Below are positions 32,642 through 44,420 of a stretch of 64,000 nucleotides of DNA, piece after piece. The translations under genes and the position numbers were made by a program. Origin of the DNA: Blepharisma stoltei (Eukaryota; Ciliophora; Heterotrichea; Heterotrichida; Blepharismidae); the NCBI GenBank assembly GCA_914767885.1, contig CAJZBQ010000064.1, forward strand, positions 1 through 64,000, given 5' to 3'. Numbering within the stretch: position 1 is the stretch's first letter; each line of letters starts with the position of its first letter. Below the pieces are notes generated by a model, which was not told the DNA's origin, did not search any database, and worked only from the letters and a program-made list of their open reading frames with translations.

Positions 32642-33993
32642 TTAAAGAGGTCTCGTAGAAGTCAACGAGCAGTCTTCATTTGAATTTTCAACAAAAAACT
32701 CGTGCTCAAGTACTTGTTGAGCTGTGGGTCTCAAGAACTGGTCTCTCTGTAAGCACATATGTATCAAACTTTTTAATGTCCTTGAGCACTTAGGTATTAT
32801 AGGGTAGTTATCTGGGGTTGAAATCAGCTTTAGTACCTCCTTTGCGTCCTTTGAATAATTTGACCAAGGTGGCTGGCCAGATGACATTTCTATTAAAACA
32901 CATCCTAGAGACCAGATATCAGCTGAATAAGTATGGCCTTCTCTTAACACCACCTCTGGAGCCATCCAATACGGGCTTCCTTTCAAAGATCGAGACAATT
33001 TCCCTTCATTTTCTAAAAATTTTTTAGATGACCCAAAATCAGTCAGTTTAACAATTCCACTTGTCGTCACCAATACATTGGCAGACTTTAAATCTCTATG
33101 AATAATCCCGTTTTCGTGCAAATAGGCAAGTCCTCTTACAAGCTGTTTTCCATAGTTTTTTATGACTTCTTCTTCAAGAAAATCGTATTTTTGCAAAATT
33201 TTTTTTAAAGAGCCTCCAGGCACGTATTCAAGCATGACGTCAATAGAAGTCATTTCGTTAGAAAGCTCTGTCTGATAATACTGGACAACGTTAGGGTGGT
33301 TTAACTCTCTTACTTCCCTTCCCATTAAAATTGCATCAAAATAATTCTGCTCCAATTAGGGGATTTTATTTTGTTTTTAAAAAAAATTATCGTTATAAAG
33401 TCCTAATTGAATAATTTTTGATTCTGGCACCATTTCGAGGTTTTGTAAAATTATCATTTTTAGCTATAGAATTAAAATTATTTTGCCATTAATTGGAATT
33501 ATATCAATGTTTAGTTCATTTTTAATTGTTTGGGGGAGTTAATAAAGTAATCTCATTTTTTAAGTTTATGAATTCTCGTTCAATTTTTTTGGGGTCATCG
33601 CTTAGCTATACTAAAATTAATAACAAATAAAATTTTTAATAAAAAATAAAAAATATTTAAATATTTATTTATAAAGATATATGTAAAAATTACTCTAAAA
33701 TGTTTGACGGCTAAAAGTTCTCCTGTTTCAATATTCATACATTGGTAGACTTTTGCATAGGCTCCTTCACCAATTAGTTCCCCACGCTTTCATCTAATGA
33801 TTTTACCAGTACGAGGAGTGGAGAGATCTGTAAAGGTATTTTCGGAAGCTTCGCCTTGGTAAAGGACGCTTTTGCGCTGGCGAGCTTGCTCAAGCTGTGT
33901 TGGGAGATTTAAACGAACAATATTTGGCTTTTCTTCTCTAGGCTCGCCTACTTGTATGCGAACTGCAGAACGATGGCAGCATCCGTTTCCCAT
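32642..33993 (-). CDS. MAPKKK-like Ser/Thr kinase with N-terminal acylation motif
   Basis: 344 codons after removing two insertions (33603-33690 and 33313-33538 plus one TNA), and the total is divisible by three. It starts MGNGCCHRSAV, a consensus for N-myristoylation plus palmitoylation. The kinase domain begins GKIIRWKRGELIGEGAYAKV: the Trp is TGA at the conserved IRW position of STE11/NPK1-type kinases. All active-site motifs are intact: AVKHF Lys, helix-C Glu in NLKNEITLLRELNHPNVVQY, HRDLKSAN, DFGSS, GSPYWMAPEV. This is an active, membrane-anchored kinase, probably in a MAPK-like cascade. The apparent ATG-less start at 33355 in the shorter frame is insertion sequence, not protein. Confidence 0.88.
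33313..33538. mobile_element. CTCCC-type element with TTA duplication in kinase gene
   Basis: Flanked by TTA (33310-33312, 33539-33541). Ends CTTCCCTTCCC and TTTGGGGGAG. Removal joins NEITLL to RELNHPNVV exactly across kinase helix C. Confidence 0.85.
33603..33690. other. TA-bounded IES, 88 bp, in kinase gene
   Basis: Removal with one TA retained joins AVKHFRV to SDDPKKIEREF, the expected beta3 to helix C connection. AT-rich, stop-rich interior. Confidence 0.85.
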
Positions 33994-34961
33994 GGAATAT
34001 AAATTAAATATATATATGAATTTTATAGCAAACCATTGCAATGACAGAATATTTAAATTTGTGGTTTGAGGATTTTAATGAATATTATTAAAGTTTTTAT
34101 GAATAATTCTATTTTAACTCCACCTTTAAACAACATTCTTATATTTTCTATTTAAGAGCAGCATAAATTTATTATAAAATGGTTAATCTAAATATTTGTA
34201 TATAGAGTTAATAATTGCATAATGAGATTTATAGTTCTATTAAATTTTAGACAGCTTGCATAGTAAATTATTTTTTTTTATATACAAAATTATTCACACA
34301 AAAATTATTGCTATTGGTCGATAAACAAATATTAAGAATACGTAATTTTGAAGGAAGAAAAATAGGAAATTTTCCGTGTGTAAAATATATTACCCAAATA
34401 ATTTTTTTTTCAAATCGCATCTATAATAAAAAGAGCCAGCAGAAAAATCTTACTCTTAAAGGGAGTAAAATCTTTTGTGTCTCCTTGGGCTATGTAAATG
34501 GTTCTTGAGACTAATACTTTCTTAATCTCTCTGCTCCTTAGATTGATTTTTTATTGTACCCATCATCTTTCATTTAAGGATTAATTTAAATTTTTGGAAA
34601 AAATATATATAAATAATAGAAATGCTTTCATTTTATTGATCTATTATACAAAATATATCATATGCAAAAATCGATCAATAGATTTAATTTCCAAATTTAA
34701 AAAAATTGAAATGTTAACTTAAATATATTTAAATTATAAAATTTTATTAATTTATTGCTAAAAGCATTAGGAAATAGCAAATGATTAATTTTCTATATAT
34801 TTAAAGGTATTATAAGATGGCTCAGCTATTCAAATTAATTTTCCTTAAAATGTTTATAATTTTTAGACTTTTTTACAATTATCATTTTATTATAAAATAA
34901 AACTTATCTGACTTTGAAACGTAGAAAAAAATTAATTTCATATCCCATATTTGAATTTAAA
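33994..34961. other. Long AT-rich intergenic region
   Basis: Divergent promoter region between the kinase (minus) and the KEN-box protein (plus). One 66-codon frame at 34308-34508 has no ATG or recognisable features. No repeats are obvious. Confidence 0.55.
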
Positions 34962-35399
34962 ATGAATTGCATAACCTCAAGACCTCAAGTCCTAAGACCA
35001 CGCACAGATAGCATGATGAATATTCAGCCGATCTCCTCTTGTATCAATAAAACCTTCCGTAAATTTTCCTTTGACAACGATACTCGTGATGCAAGAAATG
35101 TTATCAATCCATCAAAATTCAAGCAAAGACCTATAGACTCAAATAAAGAAAATTTTTGCTCAGAAAATCAGGCAACACCCAAGGAATCATTCCAAACAAG
35201 AAATCAAAAACTAAAGAGGCCAATGAGAAAAGGATTAAAAAAATACTTACCAAAACAAGAGCAACCTGCAATTTCCATCAAAAATTCGTTTTATGAGATA
35301 TTAGACCAAGTAGAGACAGAGCTTGATAGGATGGAAGATCTATGGAATAGCGTAACGATTCCTCACGATTTTTTTTCAGATGAGGAAAATATTATTTAA
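34962..35399 (+). CDS. Unknown protein with KEN box
   Basis: 145 residues from ATG 34962 (MNCITSRPQVLRPR). It is polar, basic and probably disordered in the first 100 residues, with a helical acidic C-terminus (SFYEILDQVETELDRMEDLW). It contains DSNKENFCSEN, a canonical KEN-box degron recognised by the APC/C, and a nearby RPMRKGL. Length and composition suggest a small cell-cycle-regulated or cytoskeletal protein, which is inference only. Uninterrupted by IESs. A longer upstream reading lacks an ATG. Confidence 0.6.
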   Translation: MNCITSRPQVLRPRTDSMMNIQPISSCINKTFRKFSFDNDTRDARNVINPSKFKQRPIDSNKENFCSENQATPKESFQTRNQKLKRPMRKGLKKYLPKQEQPAISIKNSFYEILDQVETELDRMEDLWNSVTIPHDFFSDEENII

Positions 35400-35446
35400 A
35401 TTAAATTATTCTTTATTTATCTGAATTTTCCTAATTATTAAAAGCG

Positions 35447-35665
35447 TCTGCACGCTTTCTGAATCCCATCATCCCAATGTATCTCGAGACGATTGGGGAC
35501 TGATTTTACCAATTTTTTTGTTGGTAAAACTAACCCTTCAATTGGCAAATCTGGATTTTTGAGCGGATTTGCCAATTCAAGGGTTGGCTTCACCAACAAA
35601 AAATAGTAAAATCAACCCCGATCGTCTTGGAGACACCGGGACAATTGGGGTCAGAAAGCGTGCAG
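35447..35665. repeat. Foldback element, CTGCACGCTTTCTGA ends
   Basis: 219-bp near-palindrome: CTGCACGCTTTCTGA at left, TCAGAAAGCGTGCAG at right. Inner pairs are CGAGACGATTGGGG / CCCCGATCGTCTTGG, TTGGTAAAACTAACCCTT / AAGGGTTGGCTTCACCAA and GGCAAATC / GATTTGCC. It lies in the convergent spacer between two genes. Confidence 0.82.
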
Positions 35666-35709
35666 AGATATAAAATAAAATAAACTATCCATATATATTT
35701 TATTATGAT

Positions 35710-36015
35710 TTACCAAACTAGCTTTATAGTTTTCCCTTCTAATTTTTCACTAACTTGTATTTGGCATGAACACCTAGTTGATTTTTCATCTCCCATTGAT
35801 TTCAGCAGCATCAATTCTTCAATTTTAGGTGCTCCTGCAAGCGAATGATCAATATTAACTGCACATGACCCACATTCTAGCTTAAATCCACAATGTGAAA
35901 AATCAGGGTCTCCAATTCCAGAGTCCTTGATTACCTGTGCAAGTCTTGTGTTTACAGCTGCTTGTGTTTCTAATATTTTTGTCCCTCTCTGAAGGATAAA
36001 TCTAACACAAGCCAT
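35710..36015 (-). CDS. [2Fe-2S] ferredoxin, adrenodoxin type
   Basis: 101 residues (MACVRFILQR). The cluster-binding pattern C-x5-C-x2-C is HCGFKLECGSCAV, and the fourth Cys is in TRCSCQIQV, as in mitochondrial-type ferredoxins serving Fe-S cluster assembly. It is short and lacks an obvious N-terminal presequence, so targeting may need an upstream exon or be internal. It is head-to-head with the enolase homologue, with only 39 bp between the start codons. No IES. Confidence 0.85.
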   Translation of the reverse strand: MACVRFILQRGTKILETQAAVNTRLAQVIKDSGIGDPDFSHCGFKLECGSCAVNIDHSLAGAPKIEELMLLKSMGDEKSTRCSCQIQVSEKLEGKTIKLVW

Positions 36016-36054
36016 ACTTAATTTATTCTAAAAAGACTATTATTTCATTAAAAG
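36016..36054. promoter_or_regulatory. 39-bp bidirectional intergenic promoter
   Basis: Everything between the divergent ATGs of ferredoxin and the enolase homologue fits in 39 AT-rich bases. Both promoters and 5' UTRs must lie here or within the genes. Confidence 0.5.
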
Positions 36055-37565
<1,511 letters not shown>

Positions 37566-37611
37566 TATATTAACATAAGCAACTGCAGACAATTTTAATT
37601 TTATCTATAGA

Positions 37612-38122
37612 TTAGTGAGCTTCTTCCTGAAGCAGTTTATCATATTTGACTCTATCAAGCAATTTTTCTAATTCTTCAGCCTTATCCACTTGTAGTTTAG
37701 CAACCCAACCATCGGATTCAGCTGCATTATTAACCAATTCAGGGGTTTTTGATAAACCAGAATTAATTTCAACAACCTTTCCTGAAATTGGGGAATATTC
37801 CTATTTTATTTAAAAACGCCGCTTTATTTATAAAAATTAAGCTATTTTTTAGGTAATTTATATAGAATTTAACAGTATAAATATCAGCAACAATTTTTAC
37901 ACTTTCAACAGCCCCTATAACATCGCCTTGTTTAAAGTGAGTCCCAATCTCAGGAAGATCCAAATGGACCACATCGCCAAGCTGAGACTGGGCATGATCG
38001 GTAATTCCTATTGTCCCGATTTTACTAGCAGCATTATAGCTAACCCATTCGTGGTCTTTTGTAAAATAAGTGGAGAATCTTCGAATTGGGAATGAAGAAA
38101 GCTTGATCCGTGACAGCCACAT
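37612..38122 (-). CDS. GCSH: Glycine cleavage system H protein
   Basis: 143 codons after removal of one 82-bp IES. The presequence MWLSRIKLSSFPIRRFST is typical of mitochondrial import. The mature protein has KDHEWV, IGITDHAQSQLGDVV and the lipoylation site GAVESVKIVADIYSPISG, with Lys as the lipoyl carrier, and ends YDKLLQEEAH. It shuttles the aminomethyl group between P, T and L proteins in mitochondrial glycine cleavage. It converges with the enolase homologue, with 46 bp between stops. Canonical length. Confidence 0.95.
37796..37877. other. TA-bounded IES, 82 bp, in GCSH
   Basis: Splits the highly conserved DIYSPISG motif after DIY. Excision leaving one TA gives GATATT-TA-TTCCCC, restoring the exact family consensus. 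Confidence 0.93.
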
Positions 38123-38376
38123 TTAATAAGGGTCTTTAGGTGATTTTTTAAATCAAACGGAAAAGAGAAATAAAGACATGGATGATAATAAAAAAAAAGT
38201 TTTAGAAAAGATAGAGAAAACTCGCACAAAATATTGAAAAATCAGGCAATTTGTATTAAAAAAAACCTTTGTGTAGAAAAATGGACGAAATGCTAATTTG
38301 TATGAGAATTTAATAAAATTCAATTATTTTCTATTTATTTCCAAATAATAATCATAAAATATTTATTCATAATTCA

Positions 38377-40214
38377 TTAGTTATAAGATACCCTGACTAC
38401 TGGCCTTTCTCCATGTTTCATGCTTGAAGTATCAGACAATGCGAAGTACTGCGAAACTGCTGTGTTGACTTGTCTCCTCATTTCGTCTTTCATCTCTCTC
38501 TTCATCCACATCCTATAGAAAACTAAAATGACCCCTACAAGCACTACGCATAATGTTAAAATCAAAATAATGGTCCCAGCACCTGTACCTTTATTATCGT
38601 CCTCTTGAGGTACTGGGGTTCCTTTGCAAAACTCAGGGTCTTGGCCATAGCTATACCCAGCGCATAATGCTCTTACTACTGGATCAGTTTCCCAGTCACC
38701 TCTGTATGTTTGGTTATTGACGACTAATGCTGGATAAAATGAAGCTGATGCGTTCGCCCAGGACTCTCTTTCAGCTTTAAGTAGAATATTGTCTACTATT
38801 AACGGGTCGCCTTCTAAAAAGCTTTCTTTTACGCATAATTTCACTTTTTTTACGTTCACGCCAGCTTTTTTCATGGCTGCTTCTGAGCAACTTTCAGTCA
38901 CATTTCCTGTGCAAAGTTCTGTGTAATATTTAATATAATTGAACCATAGGGAATAGGTATCCTTTTTTTCTGTTTCTCTATAAATGCAGATTTCTCTAAA
39001 TGCCCTGATGGGTGAGTAAAACCATTAGAAAAATCCCTATTTTTTGAGTAAAAATCACATAGTGAGCAAAAAAATATAAAATTTTTTTTCAAAAATATTT
39101 GATATATAGTTCGATAATTACAATATTGAAATCTTTAGCTGAATTTTAAAGAAATTGTATTTAAATTTATTTCGAATTGGGATTTTTTTGAATTTTGAAA
39201 AAAAAAATTATATAAAATTTTCTTAATCACTCCCATGATCGAACAAATTGTTTTCGCTAAAGTAGGGGAGTAAGGTCTTCGTAGATGTAATCTCGTCCTG
39301 TAGCGTCTACGCCTAATGGAGGTTCTATACAGTATCGTCCCCCGCTTAAGCAATTTGGTTCGGCTTTGCCAAAGTAGTCAACACTGCACCAAATGCAATA
39401 GCTAGTCACATAATGTGGTCTAAATAATGCACTTTCCTTTTTAATCCCACTAGCTATAGGTGCGAATTCCTTTACTCTTCTTTCGATAATGTAAAAATTT
39501 TGAAAAAATCCAAAAAAATTTTTTCGCTAAACTATTTTTTAATTAATTTTATATTAAGAATCTAAACAGTAAAATTTTTTTAAATGATTTTCCTTATTAA
39601 ATATTAATTTTCTGCATTTAAAAAGTTAAGAAATCATAAACATGAGGGACTTCTGATGACATATAAACACCGTAATTGATTTTACTCCCATTATGAGGCA
39701 CATCAAAAGTCAACGACAAAGCAACATGACGCGTATAGGTACTATTATTAATATATCTTTGTATAAGCTCGCCGTCTGACTTAGAAATCAGAAAAGTAGG
39801 GATAAAAATATTCCCAGCAGACCCATTGTCAATCATAATCACGTTTTCAGGGTTCTCATCTTTATTATCGACTACTATAAGAGCTCTGGCGCCGATGTCT
39901 TGGGCATGTCTAGCTTTTACGCTGAAATAGCAAGACCCTCTGTTTACAAGGAGAATTGGGGTGTTGATTTGGTCTGGATCGTCAGTTCAGTCAAATGGTG
40001 CCATACGTTCACAAGCGTCAGATTGGGATGCACGGTAAAATACACGGCCAACTATGACTGACCCATAGGGAGGATTTCCGAAGTTTGCCAAAGAATTTCT
40101 GATTTCTCCGTGGGAGTATCTGTTTTGCATCTCAAGCCTTAGCGCATCAGGAGAATAAACATACATTCTACCGATGGCTAAGCTGAGAAAACAGAGAAGG
40201 AGAAGTTTGGACAT
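38377..40214 (-). CDS. Vacuolar-sorting-receptor-like type I membrane protein
   Basis: 482 codons after removing a 127-bp IES and a 262-bp element. Signal peptide MSKLLLLCFLSLAIG. A protease-associated domain follows (FGNPPYGSVIVGRVFY ... LLVNRGSCYFSVKARHAQDIGARALIVVDN). Then comes the VSR-type luminal region with conserved Cys (YCIWCSVDYFGKAEPNCLSGGRYC, TELCTGNVTESC). The segment ALVVNNQTYRGDW matches the VSR thioredoxin-like region. A transmembrane helix (TIILILTLCVVLVGVILVFY) and a 45-residue cytosolic tail end the protein. The tail has ALSDTSS and no clear YxxPhi motif. TGA encodes Trp at APFDWTDD. The likely role is cargo receptor between Golgi and lysosome or vacuole. Confidence 0.88.
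39009..39270. mobile_element. CTCCC-type element in VSR gene
   Basis: Minus-strand left end CTCCCCTACTTTAGCG. Flanks on the plus strand are TGA (39006-39008) and TAA (39271-39273), i.e. a degenerate TNA pair. Removal joins DYIYEDL to the RAFREICIY segment. It shares CCATTAGAAAAATCCCTATT with the element at 19771. Confidence 0.8.
39492..39618. other. TA-bounded IES, 127 bp, in VSR gene
   Basis: Removal with one TA joins HVYDFLTF to YIIERRVKEF. The total gene length becomes divisible by three only with this cut and that of the neighbouring element. Confidence 0.75.
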
Positions 40215-41042
40215 AAATTAGTTTATAATGATAAATGGAAAAATAAATAAAAGGATAAAGCTTTAGAAAGAGAGAAGAGGAAAAAAACAGATTTGGGTGA
40301 AAAATAGAGGATAAGGGATAATTTAACGAATTGGATTTGGAAAAAGCTAACGGAGTACGAATTTGAATGTGTAGAGGAATTAAAAATGAAGGAAAATTAT
40401 GAGGTAAATTGAATTATTTTTGGATGAGCTGAATGGGAATATTTTGATAATTTGAAATTATTGGAAATGAAGAATTATACTAATTGACCAAGAATAGCCC
40501 ACTATGGAGCCATTCTTGGTCTGCCAGAAAAAATTTTGACAAAAAGATCCTAATCTGCCATTACAACTGAGTTTTGGTGTTTTCCAAATTTTTTGGGCAA
40601 GCCAATGCAATAAAAAAAAATTGTTCTTTTGCGATGATGCATTTGGCTTGTCAAAAAAATTTGGCAACATCAAAACTCAGTGGTAATGACAGAAAAGATC
40701 TAATCTGCCATTACCACTGAGAGTTTTGGTGTTCCAAATTTTTTTGACAAGCCAAATGCATCATCGCAAAAGAACAATTTTTTTTATTGCATTTGGCTTG
40801 CCCAAAAAATTTGGAAACACCAAAACTCAGTGGTAATGGCAGATTAGGATCTTTTTGTCAAAATTTTTTCTGGCAGACCAAGAATGGCTCCATAGTGGGC
40901 TATTCTTGGTCAATTATTATATATATAACTTATAAGATAAAATAGCTTAAAATTCTTAATAGCATGCCAAGTCACTAAATTAATTTATTCATGATGCAAT
41001 AATCATATGGAGAAGGCATAAAATGCTGTTATTTAAAACTTA
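40215..41042. other. Intergenic region dominated by a long hairpin
   Basis: Promoter of the VSR gene, then the foldback element, then about 125 bp of AT-rich 3' flank of the ENO4-like gene. No gene. Confidence 0.6.
40481..40916. repeat. 436-bp nested palindrome
   Basis: Arms of about 215 bp: the left begins TAATTGACCAAGAATAGCCC and the right ends with its inverse. Pairing is near-perfect. Each arm is itself partly palindromic (AAACTCAGTGGTAATG / CATTACCACTGAGAG; AAATGCATCATCGCAAAAGA appears inverted), so alternative folds exist. Bounded by TA on both sides. Longest foldback in the window. Confidence 0.88.
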
Positions 41043-42464
41043 CTAGTGATTTCTGATTTCTAATATTCGGTTATATTTCGCTAAAAGCCCACTCCTTATC
41101 GGCGCACTCAGCTGCAAAAACTCAGCCTTTAAACCTAGCGCTAAATCCACCAACGCAGTATCCAGCGACTCTACAGGATTTTCAGTAATAATTACCGACG
41201 TCCCTTTCTTTGCCGCAATCTTAGCAGAATCCACAATATCGGTGACCAAATTAGTATAATTAATTGCCAACAAATGCGGGGCAAATGCTGCTGCCTTACT
41301 TTCTTCGCCTTGCTCAGGATCCATCAGTTCTTTTACCTTTAAATGAGTTTTGCACGCCCTAAAAGCAGAAATTCTTTTATTATTAACCAGCCTTCCCTGC
41401 AAATTCTTATACGCATTGATATCTTCACTATAAAACGGGTCTTGCAGAAACCCTATATTTGGCTTATCATTCAGCATTTTCAAATAAAATTCAGTCAATT
41501 GGTTCACGTCTGGTGGATTTTTTTGTCCTTCCATTTCGTATTTATTGGTGTCTCTATTATAATAATCATCAGCATTACAGTCAATTCCTATCAAATAGTC
41601 TTCGCCCATCACAAAGCCTGACTGATTTACACAGTCTTCACATAGCTTTAAGCAGTCATTGATCAGGTCATTATTTGGGATAAATCCACATTGGAACTGT
41701 TTTAGCCCTGCCTCTCCACCTTTGCCAGCTACCAAAAGCCTTCTCATTGTGTCATATAATTTTTTGCAGGCTTCATATTGCTGCTGAGGAGCCCTGCTTT
41801 CATTTCTAGTCTCATATAAGAAAAATCGTGAAAATTTTACCTTGGAGTTGACGCTTTTGCCTGTATAAAGCAAAGGGATCATTAATTTTGGCAATGGGGA
41901 GCCTTCTCATTCCCTCCTTGTCATTTTGTCAAAAATATGCTGGTATAAAGGAACTTTTTTAAAATAGGCTGCAGCAACTGCACAGGCAAAACTTAAGCTG
42001 ACGCTGATATTGGTGCCGAGTCCTTGTTCTTTTGCAATTAAACTGTCAATTTTTCTTTGATTTGTGACGTCTTGTTCTCTAAGGATATCTCTTAAGGATT
42101 CTGCAGACCTAGCTGCTGTGAGCATCCCTTTGCCATCCCATCTGTCTCCGTCTAATAAATAAGAAGCTTCATCAATCCCAGGCGAAAACGCAAAGGCAGG
42201 TGCCCAATACCGTTGTCCTTTGCTTTCACACTCAATAGACACTTCTATAGTAGGCCTAGTTTCCAATAATAACTCCCTAGCTCTTATGTCAGTTATAAGA
42301 GGAGGATCTTCTGAAAGCTCTGCAAAAAATCCAGCTAAAAACGTATAAGGATTAGTTGGCAGATTTCTAGCGACTTCATTAACACCTTGAGATATTATTT
42401 CTTCAACTTTGAACCTAGAAATGTATTCTCTGAGCTCTCTTGTTATTAAAGGAGAATCTGCCAT
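41043..42464 (-). CDS. ENO4: ENO4-type enolase-like protein with DPY-30-like N-terminus
   Basis: 473 residues, joined through a TGA (Trp) at 41907-41909 (RREWEGSP). Residues 1-65 (ELREYISRFKVEEIISQGVN ... NPYTFLAGFFAEL) resemble the DPY-30/RII dimerisation motif seen at the N-terminus of ENO4, an axonemal enolase-like protein. The rest follows the enolase order (DIRARELLLETRPTIEVS, GIDCNADDYYN, IGFLQDPFYSED, ITENPVESLDTALVDLALG, LSAPIRSGLLAKYNRILEIR) but lacks the catalytic loop, the DEGG motif, SHR and the GQIK Lys. It is a predicted non-enzymatic, probably ciliary, protein. No IES. Confidence 0.85.
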
Positions 42465-42597
42465 TATTAACTTTTATTATTTTCTTTTTAATAGTGATTT
42501 AAGCTGATTTTTTACTATCAGAAAAGCCTCATGAATTTTAAATGAGCACCATTTAAGCTAACGAAATTATTCAAATTTAAGCAAGATATTTATAAAA

Positions 42598-44372
42598 ATG
42601 TTCTGGGAAGCCCCAACATGTGTTGTTTGTCTCACTGAGCTTTATAATAATCTTTCAGCAGCTCCTTGCGGACATGTTTTTCACTCTGAGTGTATTGAAA
42701 AATGTCTTTTCAGCCAATGCAAAAATTGCCCTCTCTGCAGATCTCGTGTAGTCCCGAGCAAGCTGGTGCCTTTATCTTTTAATTTGACGGCAAAAGAACA
42801 GCCTACAAAGGTTCTAGGACTTTCTGAAGAGGAATCTAAAAATTTATTGACACTTCAAAATTTAGTGTGCATACTTTTTACTTAGTGCGGGATTTCCTCA
42901 GGGACATTCCTTAGGAATTTTTACGTCATTAGGCATTTAATAGAAATTTGACGGTTTTTTCCATAGCAAATATTCCACGAGGAAAAAATTTCCTGAAGAA
43001 ACCTAGCAAAAGTCTTAATTAAATGGCATGGAGCCATAATTTAGCTGTGGAAGCTCAAAATGAGAAGAAAATATTAGAAAAAAGGCTAAAAGAAGCTGAA
43101 GGAATGGTCGCGGGAAAGTCAGAAAGTATTGCAGCTTTGCAAAAGATAGTAGAAGATGAAAGGCATAATTGTGGGAAATATCAAAAAAAGTATGAGGAAT
43201 CTTTAAAAGAAGTCAGTCATAGCCAATATGAAATACAAAAATATACAGGGTTATTTACGAATGCGCATAAAAAACTATCCTTATGATCTAAATAGTGTAA
43301 AAATTACCAATAATTTCGTTACAAATGTCAATATTCATATAAATTAGCATAAAAGAGCTCGAATCCAAGGCAACACAATTAGAAAGTTTATCAAAATTAG
43401 TAGAAGAGCTTGAAAAACAGTCCGCATTAGCATGGGCAGAGCACGCCAAAGAAAATTTATCAATTGAGCAGCAAGCTGTACAGTTTTATAATGCGCTGCT
43501 TATCACTTCGAACTCATTAAGAAACTCAGAAAAACAAATAAAAGAACTGAAAACTTGCAATGAGGAATATATTCAGCAGCAGTCACAAGTTAAGCGGCAA
43601 GCTGCTGCTTATAAAAAGGAAACGGAAAGCCTTAAAAAAATACTAGCTGACTTAGAAAGCAAAACAAATACAAGTAGCTTAAAAGTAAGGGTAATTTACT
43701 CTCCCCCTTTAATTAGGACAGAAATTCCTATTCCAATTTAAAGGGGGGTTAATTTTTTTAAAATTAATTATTTAGTATGAAAACTATTTAAATAGCATTA
43801 AATTTTAAAAAAAAATAAATTGAGCACAATACTTTGAATTTTTAATTTATTTTTATGAAGAATTAATTCGAATAATTAATCGATTTAGTGTAAAAACTGT
43901 TTAATAAAATTTAGCTTGCACTTTTTCCATTAATTTAGACCTAATTTTTATAGAATTAGTATTTTCACCTATAAAATTTTCCTATTTAAAAAATTGTTTA
44001 GGTTTTAAATGGGGTTAAAGTACCTAAAAAGTGGGGAGTTAGAGAAATCCACAAGACGTGATGCATAATGCTTTTAATCAAAATTTTAGCTTTCCAATCA
44101 CATTTCAAGACGCAAAACAGCCAAAAAAAGCACTAACTCCCCCTTAAAATTAGAATAAACATCTGAAATTTGCATTTTTTAAGTTCTTTAAACCCATAAA
44201 TAAAAATGGCGCGGCGAACCAACCGAACCCTCATAATATCTGCAGCTGGGGAGACCCAGGGACCTTTTGGAAGGGAATTTTGACGTTCGTTATGTGTATC
44301 CGGCCAAGTTTGATTTTTGGTTCGAATTTTAAAGGGGGAGTAAGCTTGCTATCTAATAGGTCTAATGTGTAA
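42598..44372 (+). CDS. RING-finger coiled-coil protein (TRAIP-like)
   Basis: Starts MFWEAPTCVVCLTELYNN. The RING-H2 has the order C-x2-C, CGHVFHSEC, CPLC. It is followed by long coiled-coil segments (EKKILEKRLKEAEGMV, KELESKATQLESLSKLVEEL, EEYIQQQSQVKRQAAAYKKE), the architecture of TRAIP/NOPO ubiquitin ligases. A 56-bp IES (43289), a 15-nt intron that contains a 340-bp element (43685-44042), and a 204-bp element (44137) interrupt it. It ends LSLLSNRSNV at TAA 44370-44372. The join between the RING exon (frame ends 42885) and the coiled coil (from about 43023) is not resolved by simple TA excision, so two separate genes remain possible. Likely an E3 ligase. Confidence 0.7.
43289..43344. other. 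TA-bounded IES, 56 bp
   Basis: Removal joins KKLSLWS to SIKELESKATQ, with TA in phase 3/1 on both sides. The Trp is a TGA. Confidence 0.75.
43685..44042 (+). other. 15-nt intron carrying a 340-bp element
   Basis: The host intron is GTAAGGGTAAT-TTA-G: once the element (43699-44038) and one TTA are removed it reads GTAAGGGTAATTTAG. Splicing then joins TNTSSLK to RNPQDVMHNAF. The length balance is exact (358 minus 343 equals 15). Confidence 0.85.
43699..44038. mobile_element. CTCTCCCCC element inside a 15-nt intron
   Basis: Ends CTCTCCCCCTTTAATTAGG and CCTAAAAAGTGGGGAG. TTA duplications at 43696-43698 and 44039-44041. AT-rich interior with internal TTAAATGGGGTTAAAG. Confidence 0.88.
44137..44340. 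mobile_element. CTCCCCCTTAAAATT element with TAA duplication
   Basis: Ends CTCCCCCTTAAAATTAGAA and CGAATTTTAAAGGGGGAG. TAA at 44134-44136 and 44341-44343. Removal joins AKQPKKA to LSLLSNRSNV. The interior is unusually GC-rich (GGGGAGACCCAGGGACC). Confidence 0.85.
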
Positions 44373-44420
44373 CTATAAATAGTGAAATTGATTTATCTCA
44401 AATGCATTAATTTACTATTG

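Noticed and set aside
33310-33355. Start of the kinase ORF at 33355 (EQNYFDAILMG)
   Set aside because: This stretch is the end of the CTCCC element. The real upstream exon with helix C lies beyond it.
40458-40673. 71-codon minus-strand frame
   Set aside because: Entirely inside the 436-bp nested palindrome.
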